A DNA stretch of 64,000 nucleotides. Origin: Berberis thunbergii (taxonomy: Eukaryota > Streptophyta > Magnoliopsida > Ranunculales > Berberidaceae). The number at the start of each line of letters is the position of its first letter. The first letter of the stretch is position 1. Shown here one piece after another: positions 44,600 to 57,000 of the stretch. The notes under the pieces were generated by a model. It ran no database searches and was not told the DNA's origin. It saw nothing but the letters and a program-made list of their open reading frames with translations. The position numbers were made by a program, and so were the translations under genes. The stretch is taken from the NCBI GenBank assembly GCA_003290165.1, contig QNQO01001156.1, positions 248,001-312,000 on the forward strand, given 5' to 3'.

Positions 44600-46960
44600 T
44601 AACGGTCGAACAAAATGGTACAAGAATAAAGAGTTCACTCCTTATCAGGAGAAGGTACAGAAACAAAAGAGCTAAGCTTAGCTAGGGAAGGAGCAAGAGT
44701 CGCGTCCACACGCACTACGACCTGGGCATCAAGGTCCAAATTATCCTTGTCTGACGACGCAAAGGAAACAAACAAGTCTACATATGACACCTTCTTATAG
44801 CGACAAAGATCTCACTCTGGATGCTCCTCCTTCATTAGCCCCAGCAGCTCTAGCCTGTCGTGTACGACCCAGCAGAACTCTCATTTGCCTTGTTTATGCA
44901 GAATATCTTTCTCTCGCGTCTTCGCGCCAGCAAGTTCACGCTCTAACTTCTCCAATTTGTCTATCAAAGTGTCAACCTGAGACTATTCTGTGGCCAGATT
45001 ACTTTTCACAACGTTGAGCTCATGCCATTCCAATTCAAGCTCGTCCTCGACCTTTCTTGCCTCCCGTGCATTTAACTCCACATTAGATTCCAATTATTTC
45101 TTCTAAGCAGCCTAATCAGCCTCCTTCGAAACATTCTCTTCAGCAAGAGACCACAGTTCAGAATGCGCCTCAGCCGCAGCTTCCTGCGTAGCCTTCGCGT
45201 CTTGGTAGATCCGTCTCAACTCCTACTTGAGCCTGTCTCTCTTTGACACTACCTCTGCCAGATCACACTCAAAGGCTTCTAGACGAGCCCTCTGAGTTTC
45301 GACAACCATGACTGACTGTTCTAGCCCCTTTTCCTCAGTCCGCTTCTATAGCCGCTCAATTTCATAAAGCGCAACAGAATACATCGCCTGCACACGTTCC
45401 ATGGTAAATACCCTTTCACGAGCTGCCTTGACTTCTGTCCCAGCAATGGCCACCTGGCTCAAGTGAGACATACCCATCATAAGGTACTTTAAACCTTTAT
45501 CCATACACCCTTCTAGCATATCTTCCTCGGGTTTTGGAGTGCAATCCATCAACCAACTATACGGCCTGCTTATATGCTTTCTCGAAGCATACTCCACATG
45601 AACCTCTTGGTGCCAGACCTGAGAGCTCATCTTTACCAAGTCTGGTGTATATGAATTTATCCACGCATCCGGATGAAGCTTTCCCGAATCAGGAATCATA
45701 CTTGCAAAACCCTTCGCAGTTGCCACTGTCCCCAGGCTCTCCTCCACGACCTTTCTGTGTCACGAACAACCAGCCCTTTGGTGCGAGATGGCTTGATAGG
45801 ATTCAGAGGGAGATGATGTAGAAAATTATCCAAAGACCTTCCAACACTTCAAGTTGTGACCTGAAACGAGACGGTGAACAATTCAGATTACATGAAACTT
45901 GGCCTGTGCCACCACGACCACTATCAGATAGCATACTAATGGGATGATAAGACTCAACAACCTCAAATGGATCTTCATAGGAAACTTTTATTGGAATCGT
46001 TCTGCATGATCAACACCAACAAAAGCCACCATTTCAACCCGTACCGGTCGTTCATTCAAAGTTTCGGCCTGTGCGTTACTAATATTGACCTATCTTCAAC
46101 CCCTGCAAACTGCAAGTAATCTTTCTCCCAGCTGGATACATCAGTCTCCACCGTGATGGGCTGATCAGACTCACACTTTTATCTCACTGGAGGATGTCGT
46201 GCTAAAAGCAACCTTGTTCTAACGCGGGAACTCTTCGAACTCACGAAAGAGGCAACCGTCTCAGACAGCTCTTCCATGTCAGATAGAAGAGGAGCTTTGG
46301 CCCCAACAACCTTCCTCTTCCTAGAAGGGACCCCTTATTCCGGCTTAACTCGTGATGTTCAATACAGAGTGAGGGCTGCGTGCCAGTTGTCCCACATCAC
46401 ACTACGGATGAAGTTGGGGAAGCATATGACATCCACCACGTTCCTCGTTGACAAGCTGTGAAACGTCTTCATAGTATTCTGTTCTCCAGGGTAAGGGAGT
46501 AGTAGGAAACCTTCTTGTGAAGAAACACAAGCAATGATTAGCTAACCTTCAATCAAGCATAGCAGAGTTAAAAGAAAAAACTACACTAATGAAGCGGTAT
46601 GAACTCTTGTTCGAGCGAACGACCCTTGAAGTGGAAATACTTTGAATTCGCAGGGCCAAGAAGTAATAATTTTGCCAATAATTGAAGTTGTCTAGAAAAT
46701 TGGTGAAACAAGTCAACGATGTCATCTTACAGAAGGGATTGAACTTCACTCGAGGAGAAGTCAACACCTGGATTAATAGCGGAGTCACACGGATACCAGT
46801 CTCCTTTGCCCTGATCAGAATGAGAAGGATAATCCTATATCCATTAGGCTCCAACTGGCCCGGATGTATCCCAAGGTGGTTCGGGAATTCCCAAATCACG
46901 TATAGAATGGGAAACACACTCCAATTTGATGCATCCCACGATGCAAGTAGATAAACCCCG
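44600..46960 (-). pseudogene. Antisense reading frame with a putative gypsy-type transposon domain and coiled coil
   Basis: The minus strand begins near 46960 with LGIHPGQLEPNGYRIILLIL, the pattern of Pfam Transposase_28 (PF04195, putative gypsy type transposon) found in plant genomes. At 45747-45346 it reads KGFASMIPDSGKLHPDAW and YEIERL. From 45345 to 44750 it is a helical, Glu/Lys/Leu-rich coiled coil. Stops and frame shifts are frequent. It lies antisense to the LTRs, starting near the 3' LTR, as does the frame at 13735-14500. Its job is unknown in the literature I can recall. Confidence 0.6.
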
Positions 46961-47396
46961 TCGGTGGCGACATTGGCGTCTTGTCACCTTTAGGATGTAC
47001 AACGACAGGTCTTCGGGGACCCCAACTTTGTAAGGATTACAGCGAGGTCGTGCTCAGAAAGCAACCAATTTTCAAAAAACTCCAAGCCCCGGCCAAAGTT
47101 GCGTCATCGAAAAGATTTTGTTGAGCCATGAAGAAGATGAACAAATCTTTTATAATCAAAATATGAATAGAGCAGTATCTTCAAAAGCAGAGAAAATAAA
47201 AAAGTCAAACTCAGCACTACAGATGACCTAAATAGGGATAAGGTTTCCGCCATTTTTTCGCTGAACCGATGCACGTTCAATTAATTGAGTACGCGACTCA
47301 AGCAACGATTCAGATTCAATCATCATGAGCGGCGCATCTTTTCAAAAGATGACTTAGAGAACTGGTGTGACAACCCACTAACTCGGGGGGAGTAGC

Positions 47397-48063
47397 TGAT
47401 AATATAAAAAATGTCACGTCCCTGAGCCATATATGTGTCATGATGATCTTGAGGAATTACGGGCCCCAATGTCAGTCCAACACTGATCCGACCCAAGGGG
47501 CTCCAAGCCCGCCAAATAGACCTGGACTCTTACAACATGCTAGGCTCACACGTCTCACACCTATCCTCAATATCCGTAAGTCCTATTAAGGCAAGTATCT
47601 CGAGGATCAGCTTCAGACAATAATTACAGTAGCTCTATGCTTCCAACTAGGAAGCAAATACCAGAGTAAATTCCACATAGGGAAACTTCCTTCTACATAT
47701 TCTCTTGGATTGGAAACTATCTCTCGCGTATCTAGGAGCACAGAGTGATTAGAGAACTTCCCTCCTATAGCACGACTCCTAATTAGAGAAGGATTTTCAT
47801 GAAGATCTCCTTCCTAAACTACACATTCGATGGCCTGATAGAACAAATACTCTACATTATAAATAAGACGTGAGGTTGAAAAGCTAAGGTACGTTACAAA
47901 TTCCATGTTTAAAACATTGCACCTTCCTCAGATTCCTGTAAGACTTTAGCATCAGAGTGCCATCGACCACCACAACCGTGGTCCGTGGCTCGTGTGTGTT
48001 ACTTGTGTAGGTCAGCAGGTTAGTGAGACTAGGTCAAAACAGGGAGTGGAAATGACTGCATCA
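47397..48063 (+). mobile_element. 3' LTR of LTR element copy 2
   Basis: It runs from TGATAATATAAAAAATG to GACTGCATCA, 667 bp, complete. It starts with the same variant as the truncated LTR at 11249. CTTAT follows at 48064-48068, equal to the five bases before the LTR at 8368, and the text after it is the continuation of the satellite unit broken at 8367. Confidence 0.82.
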
Positions 48064-48068
48064 CTTAT
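48064..48068. other. Target-site duplication CTTAT, right copy
   Basis: It equals 8363-8367. With one copy kept, 8167-8367 joined to 48069-48784 gives a 917-bp unit, against 918-923 for the array units. Confidence 0.75.
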
Positions 48069-51000
48069 GACATGAAGTGCATTAGATTAAAGTTTTTTTT
48101 TTGAAAATTCATATGGCGTGAAATGCATATTTAACCTTTTAAGTGTTTGTATTAATGATTGGTTTTAAAACTTTAAGCAACTATATTAGTGATTATTTTC
48201 ATTGGAAAGATGTTCAAAAATGCATTTCAACCATACCAAGTTTACCAAAATCCGACAACTAAATAAATAGTTGTTACGATTTTAATTTAAAAACAAAATT
48301 TTCTCTCTCCGCAACATATGTATTCCGCAATCGCTTACACATTTTTGTTCATTTCTTTGCCCTTCTACTGCAATTTATTTACAAAATTGTGTTTTAATAT
48401 TGAAAATACTTACGACAAAAGTGCATTAGATTACAATTATTTTTTGAAAAGAAATGCATATTTAAAATTCAAGCGTTTGTATTAATGATTAGTTTTCTGT
48501 GAAAAAATATTCTAAAATGCAATTCAACCATGCCAAGTTTACTAAAATCCGACAACTAAGTAGATAGCTATGACTATTTATATTTTAAAAAAACAAAATT
48601 TATCTTTCCACCATATACGTTTTCCACCAACTTTTTTACTTTTTTGTCCATTTTCTTTGCCTTTCTACTTGTAACTTCTTTACAAAAATGTCATTGTTGA
48701 TAATAAATCTCCACCACCAACATCTTCCCAAACTTTCAATCTTGATCGTCTTTTATCTCAAACATCATTTTGATTTGTAAGATACTAGTGTATTTCCCGT
48801 GCCGTTGGCACGATAGAAGGTGGGTCGTGGCAATAGGTCAAACTCGGTTAAAATTTTAAAGAATTAGAAAAAAAAAACATTTTCAAACCGCAACATTTAA
48901 ACCTCCACAAACCTTGATTTTACAAAATATGAAGTTCATGGTTTTTTCTTGAATGTGTCTTAACTCTTAATAATTAAAAAACTTAAAACGTGAAGTGTAT
49001 TAGATTACAATTATTTTTTTTTGGAAAAATACATATGGCTTGAAATGCATATTTAAACCTTTAAGTGTTTGTATTAATGATTGGTTTTAAAAGTTTAAGC
49101 AACTATATTAGTGATTATTTTCATTGGAAATATGTTCAAAAATGCATTTCAACCATACCAAGTTTACCAAAATCCGACAACTAAATAAATAGTTGTTAAG
49201 ATTTTAATTTAAAAACAAAATTTTTCTCTCTCCGCAACATATGTATTCCGCAATCGCTTACACATTTTTGTTCATTTCTTTGCCCTTCTACTGCAATTTA
49301 TTTACAAAATTGTGTTTTAATATTGAAAATACTTACGACAAAAGTGCATTAGATTACAATTATTTTTTGAAAAGAAATGCATATTTAAAAATTCAAGCGT
49401 TTGTATTAATGATTAGTTTCTGTGAAAAAATATTCTAAAATGCAATTCAACCATGCCAAGTTTACTAAAATCCGACAACTAAGTAGATAGCTATGACTAT
49501 TTATATTTTAAAAAAACAAAATTTATCTTTCCACCATATACGTTTTCCACCAACTTTTTTACTTTTTTGTCCATTTTCTTTGCCTTTCTACTTGTAACTT
49601 CTTTACAAAAATGTCATTGTTGATAATAAATCTCCACCACCAACATCTTCCCAAACTTTCAATCTTGATCGTCTTTTATCTCAAACATCATTTTGATTTG
49701 TAAGATACTAGTGTATTTCCCGTGCCGTTGGCACGATAGAAGGTGGGTCGTGGCAATAGGTCAAACTCGGTTAAAATTTTAAAGAATTAGAAAAAAAACA
49801 TTTTCAAACCGCAACATTTAAACCTCCACAAACCTTGATTTTACAAAATATGAAGTTCATGGTTTTTTCTTGAATGTGTCTTAACTCTTAATAATTAAAA
49901 AACTTAAAACGTGAAGTGTATTAGATTACAATTATTTTTTTTTGGAAAAATACATATGGCTTGAAATGCATATTTAACCTTAAGTGTTGTATTAATGATT
50001 GGTTTTAAAAGTTTAAGCAACTATATTAGTGATTATTTTCATTGGAAATATGTTCAAAAATGCATTTCAACCATACCAAGTTTACCAAAATCCGACAACT
50101 AAATAAATAGTTGTTAAGATTTTAATTTAAAAACAAAATTTTTCTCTCTCCGCAACATATGTATTCCGCAATCGCTTACACATTTTTGTTCATTTCTTTG
50201 CCCTTCTACTGCAATTTATTTACAAAATTGTGTTTTAATATTGAAAATACTTACGACAAAAGTGCATTAGATTACAATTATTTTTTGAAAAGAAATGCAT
50301 ATTTAAAAATTCAAGCGTTTGTATTAATGATTAGTTTCTGTGAAAAAATATTCTAAAATGCAATTCAACCATGCCAAGTTTACTAAAATCCGACAACTAA
50401 GTAGATAGCTATGACTATTTATATTTTAAAAAAACAAAATTTATCTTTCCACCATATACGTTTTCCACCAACTTTTTTACTTTTTTGTCCATTTTCTTTG
50501 CCTTTCTACTTGTAACTTCTTTACAAAAATGTCATTGTTGATAATAAATCTCCACCACCAACATCTTCCCAAACTTTCAATCTTGATCGTCTTTTATCTC
50601 AAACATCATTTTGATTTGTAAGATACTAGTGTATTTCCCGTGCCGTTGGCACGATAGAAGGTGGGTCGTGGCAATAGGTCAAACTCGGTTAAAATTTTAA
50701 AGAATTAGAAAAAAAAACATTTTCAAACCGCAACATTTAAACCTCCACAAACCTTGATTTTACAAAATATGAAGTTCATGGTTTTTTCTTGAATGTGTCT
50801 TAACTCTTAATAATTAAAAAACTTAAAACGTGAAGTGTATTAGATTACAATTATTTTTTTTTGGAAAAATACATATGGCTTGAAATGCATATTTAAACCT
50901 TTAAGTGTTTGTATTAATGATTGGTTTTAAAAGTTTAAGCAACTATATTAGTGATTATTTTCATTGGAAATATGTTCAAAAATGCATTTCAACCATACCA

Positions 51001-54000
51001 AGTTTACCAAAATCCGACAACTAAATAAATAGTTGTTAAGATTTTAATTTAAAAACAAAATTTTTCTCTCTCCGCAACATATGTATTCCGCAATCGCTTA
51101 CACATTTTGTTCATTTCTTTGCCCTTCTACTGCAATTTATTTACAAAATTGTGTTTTAATATTGAAAATACTTACGACAAAAGTGCATTAGATTACAATT
51201 ATTTTTTGAAAAGAAATGCATATTTAAAATTCAAGCGTTTGTATTAATGATTAGTTTCTGTGAAAAATATTCTAAAATGCAATTCAACCATGCCAAGTTT
51301 ACTAAAATCCGACAACTAAGTAGATAGCTATGACTATTTATATTTTAAAAAAACAAAATTTATCTTTCCACCATATACGTTTTCCACCAACTTTTTTACT
51401 TTTTTGTCCATTTTCTTTGCCTTTCTACTTGCAACTTCTTTACAAAAATGTCATTGTTGATAATAAATCTCCACCACCAACATCTTCCCAAACTTTCAAT
51501 CTTGATCGTCTTTTATCTCAAACATCATTTTGATTTGTAAGATACTAGTGTATTTCCCGTGCCGTTGGCACGATAGAAGGTGGGTCGTGGCAATAGGTCA
51601 AACTCGGTTAAAATTTTAAAGAATTAGAAAAAAAAACATTTTCAAACCGCAACATTTAAACCTCCACAAACCTTGATTTTACAAAATATGAAGTTCATGG
51701 TTTTTTCTTGAATGTGTCTTAACTCTTAATAATTAAAAAACTTAAAACGTGAAGTGTATTAGATTACAATTATTTTTTTTTGGAAAAATACATATGGCTT
51801 GAAATGCATATTTAAACCTTTAAGTGTTTGTATTAATGATTGGTTTTAAAAGTTTAAGCAACTATATTAGTGATTATTTTCATTGGAAATATGTTCAAAA
51901 ATGCATTTCAACCATACCAAGTTTACCAAAATCCGACAACTAAATAAATAGTTGTTAAGATTTTAATTTAAAAACAAAATTTTTCTCTCTCCGCAACATA
52001 TGTATTCCGCAATCGCTTACACATTTTTGTTCATTTCTTTGCCCTTCTACTGCAATTTATTTACAAAATTGTGTTTTAATATTGAAAATACTTACGACAA
52101 AAGTGCATTAGATTACAATTATTTTTTGAAAAGAAATGCATATTTAAAAATTCAAGCGTTTGTATTAATGATTAGTTTCTGTGAAAAAATATTCTAAAAT
52201 GCAATTCAACCATGCCAAGTTTACTAAAATCCGACAACTAAGTAGATAGCTATGACTATTTATATTTTAAAAAAACAAAATTTATCTTTCCACCATATAC
52301 GTTTTCCACCAACTTTTTTACTTTTTTGTCCATTTTCTTTGCCTTTCTACTTGTAACTTCTTTACAAAAATGTCATTGTTGATAATAAATCTCCACCACC
52401 AACATCTTCCCAAACTTTCAATCTTGATCGTCTTTTATCTCAAACATCATTTTGATTTGTAAGATACTAGTGTATTTCCGTGCCGTTGGCACGATAGAAG
52501 GTGGGTCGTGGCAATAGGTCAAACTCGGTTAAAATTTTAAAGAATTAGAAAAAAAAACATTTTCAAACCGCAACATTTAAACCTCCACAAACCTTGATTT
52601 TACAAAATATGAAGTTCATGGTTTTTTCTTGAATGTGTCTTAACTCTTAATAATTAAAAAACTTAAAACGTGAAGTGTATTAGATTACAATTATTTTTTT
52701 TTGGAAAAATACATATGGCTTGAAATGCATATTTAAACCTTTAAGTGTTGTATTAATGATTGGTTTTAAAAGTTTAAGCAACTATATTAGTGATTATTTT
52801 CATTGGAAATATGTTCAAAAATGCATTTCAACCATACCAAGTTTACCAAAATCCGACAACTAAATAAATAGTTGTTAAGATTTTAATTTAAAAACAAAAT
52901 TTTTCTCTCTCCGCAACATATGTATTCCGCAATCGCTTACACATTTTTGTTCATTTCTTTGCCCTTCTACTGCAATTTATTTACAAAATTGTGTTTTAAT
53001 ATTGAAAATACTTACGACAAAAGTGCATTAGATTACAATTATTTTTGAAAAGAAATGCATATTTAAAAATTCAAGCGTTTGTATTAATGATTAGTTTCTG
53101 TGAAAAAATATTCTAAAATGCAATTCAACCATGCCAAGTTTACTAAAATCCGACAACTAAGTAGATAGCTATGACTATTTATATTTTAAAAAAACAAAAT
53201 TTATCTTTCCACCATATACGTTTTCCACCAACTTTTTTACTTTTTTGTCCATTTTCTTTGCCTTTCTACTTGTAACTTCTTTACAAAAATGTCATTGTTG
53301 ATAATAAATCTCCACCACCAACATCTTCCCAAACTTTCAATCTTGATCGTCTTTTATCTCAAACATCATTTTGATTTGTAAGATACTAGTGTATTTCCCG
53401 TGCCGTTGGCACGATAGAAGGTGGGTCGTGGCAATAGGTCAAACTCGGTTAAAATTTTAAAGAATTAGAAAAAAAAACATTTTCAAACCGCAACATTTAA
53501 ACCTCCACAAACCTTGATTTTACAAAATATGAAGTTCATGGTTTTTTCTTGAATGTGTCTTAACTCTTAATAATTAAAAAACTTAAAACGTGAAGTGTAT
53601 TAGATTACAATTATTTTTTTTGGAAAAATACATATGGCTTGAAATGCATATTTAAACCTTTAAGTGTTTGTATTAATGATTGGTTTTAAAAGTTTAAGCA
53701 ACTATATTAGTGATTATTTTCATTGGAAATATGTTCAAAAATGCATTTCAACCATACCAAGTTTACCAAAATCCGACAACTAAATAAATAGTTGTTAAGA
53801 TTTTAATTTAAAAACAAAATTTTTCTCTCTCCGCAACATATGTATTCCGCAATCGCTTACACATTTTTGTTCATTTCTTTGCCCTTCTACTGCAATTTAT
53901 TTACAAAATTGTGTTTTAATATTGAAAATACTTACGACAAAAGTGCATTAGATTACAATTATTTTTTGAAAAGAAATGCATATTTAAAAATTCAAGCGTT

Positions 54001-57000
54001 TGTATTAATGATTAGTTTCTGTGAAAAAATATTCTAAAATGCAATTCAACCATGCCAAGTTTACTAAAATCCGACAACTAAGTAGATAGCTATGACTATT
54101 TATATTTTAAAAAAACAAAATTTATCTTTCCACCATATACGTTTTCCACCAACTTTTTTACTTTTTTGTCCATTTTCTTTGCCTTTCTACTTGCAACTTC
54201 TTTACAAAAATGTCATTGTTGATAATAAATCTCCACCACCAACATCTTCCCAAACTTTCAATCTTGATCGTCTTTTATCTCAAACATCATTTTGATTTGT
54301 AAGATACTAGTGTATTTCCCGTGCCGTTGGCACGATAGAAGGTGGGTCGTGGCAATAGGTCAAACTCGGTTAAAATTTTAAAGAATTAGAAAAAAAAACA
54401 TTTTCAAACCGCAACATTTAAACCTCCACAAACCTTGATTTTACAAAATATGAAGTTCATGGTTTTTTCTTGAATGTGTCTTAACTCTTAATAATTAAAA
54501 AACTTAAAACGTGAAGTGTATTAGATTACAATTATTTTTTTTTGGAAAAATACATATGGCTTGAAATGCATATTTAAACCTTTAAGTGTTTGTATTAATG
54601 ATTGGTTTTAAAAGTTTAAGCAACTATATTAGTGATTATTTTCATTGGAAATATGTTCAAAAATGCATTTCAACCATACCAAGTTTACCAAAATCCGACA
54701 ACTAAATAAATAGTTGTTAAGATTTTAATTTAAAAACAAAATTTTTCTCTCTCCGCAACATATGTATTCCGCAATCGCTTACACATTTTTGTTCATTTCT
54801 TTGCCCTTCTACTGCAATTTATTTACAAAATTGTGTTTTAATATTGAAAATACTTACGACAAAAGTGCATTAGATTACAATTATTTTTTGAAAAGAAATG
54901 CATATTTAAAATTCAAGCGTTTGTATTAATGATTAGTTTCTGTGAAAAAATATTCTAAAATGCAATTCAACCATGCCAAGTTTACTAAAATCCGACAACT
55001 AAGTAGATAGCTATGACTATTTATATTTTAAAAAAACAAAATTTATCTTTCCACCATATACGTTTTCCACCAACTTTTTTACTTTTTTGTCCATTTTCTT
55101 TGCCTTTCTACTTGTAACTTCTTTACAAAAATGTCATTGTTGATAATAAATCTCCACCACCAACATCTTCCCAAACTTTCAATCTTGATCGTCTTTTATC
55201 TCAAACATCATTTTGATTTGTAAGATACTAGTGTATTTCCCGTGCCGTTGGCACGATAGAAGGTGGGTCGTGGCAATAGGTCAAACTCGGTTAAAATTTT
55301 AAAGAATTAGAAAAAAAAACATTTTCAAACCGCAACATTTAAACCTCCACAAACCTTGATTTTACAAAATATGAAGTTCATGGTTTTTTCTTGAATGTGT
55401 CTTAACTCTTAATAATTAAAAAACTTAAAACGTGAAGTGTATTAGATTACAATTATTTTTTTTTGGAAAAATACATATGGCTTGAAATGCATATTTAAAC
55501 CTTTAAGTGTTTGTATTAATGATTGGTTTTAAAAGTTTAAGCAACTATATTAGTGATTATTTTCATTGGAAATATGTTCAAAAATGCATTTCAACCATAC
55601 CAAGTTTACCAAAATCCGACAACTAAATAAATAGTTGTTAAGATTTTAATTTAAAAACAAAATTTTTCTCTCTCCGCAACATATGTATTCCGCAATCGCT
55701 TACACATTTTTGTTCATTTCTTTGCCCTTCTACTGCAATTTATTTACAAAATTGTGTTTTAATATTGAAAATACTTACGACAAAAGTGCATTAGATTACA
55801 ATTATTTTTTGAAAAGAAATGCATATTTAAAATTCAAGCGTTTGTATTAATGATTAGTTTCTGTGAAAAAATATTCTAAAATGCAATTCAACCATGCCAA
55901 GTTTACTAAAATCCGACAACTAAGTAGATAGCTATGACTATTTATATTTTAAAAAAACAAAATTTATCTTTCCACCATATACGTTTTCCACCAACTTTTT
56001 TACTTTTTTGTCCATTTTCTTTGCCTTTCTACTTGCAACTTCTTTACAAAAATGTCATTGTTGATAATAAATCTCCACCACCAACATCTTCCCAAACTTT
56101 CAATCCTGATCGTCTTTTATCTCAAACATCATTTTGATTTGTAAGATACTAGTGTATTTCCCGTGCCGTTGGCACGATAGAAGGTGGGTCGTGGCAATAG
56201 GTCAAACTCGGTTAAAATTTTAAAGAATTAGAAAAAAAAACATTTTCAAACTGCAACATTTAAACCTCCACAAACCTTGATTTTACAAAATATGAAGTTC
56301 ATGGTTTTTTCTTGAATGTGTCTTAACTCTTAATAATTAAAAAACTTAAAACGTGAAGTGTATTAGATTACAATTATTTTTTTTTGGAAAAATACATATG
56401 GCTTGAAATGCATATTTAAACCTTTAAGTGTTTGTATTAATGATTGGTTTTAAAAGTTTAAGCAACTATATTAGTGATTATTTTCATTGGAAATATGTTC
56501 AAAAATGCATTTCAACCATACCAAGTTTACCAAAATCCGACAACTAAATAAATAGTTGTTAAGATTTTAATTTAAAAACAAAATTTTTCTCTCTCCGCAA
56601 CATATGTATTCCGCAATCGCTTACACATTTTTGTTCATTTCTTTGCCCTTCTACTGCAATTTATTTACAAAATTGTGTTTTAATATTGAAAATACTTACG
56701 ACAAAAGTGCATTAGATTACAATTATTTTTTGAAAAGAAATGCATATTTAAAAATTCAAGCGTTTGTATTAATGATTAGTTTCTGTGAAAAAATATTCTA
56801 AAATGCAATTCAACCATGCCAAGTTTACTAAAATCCGACAACTAAGTAGATAGCTATGACTATTTATATTTTAAAAAAACAAAATTTATCTTTCCACCAT
56901 ATACGTTTTCCACCAACTTTTTTACTTTTTTGTCCATTTTCTTTGCCTTTCTACTTGCAACTTCTTTACAAAAATGTCATTGTTGATAATAAATCTCCAC

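Larger units (their letters stand above)
42830..47396 (+). mobile_element. Internal region of LTR element copy 2
   Basis: From GTTCTGGCACATGCTTAGC on it is colinear with copy 1 from 9756. It has no 5' LTR or primer-binding site; it starts in the middle of the internal region at a breakpoint. Relative to copy 1 it keeps an extra 2.6 kb (44.55-47.13 kb) with an antisense reading frame. It ends in the purine tract CTCGGGGGGAGTAG. Confidence 0.75.

Noticed and set aside
8368..48063. A single giant (40-kb) retrotransposon
   Set aside because: The interval has three further families of LTRs, opposite-strand pol genes, a hAT/CACTA nest and a repeated part of the element itself. A duplication with breakpoints inside a normal-size element explains it better.
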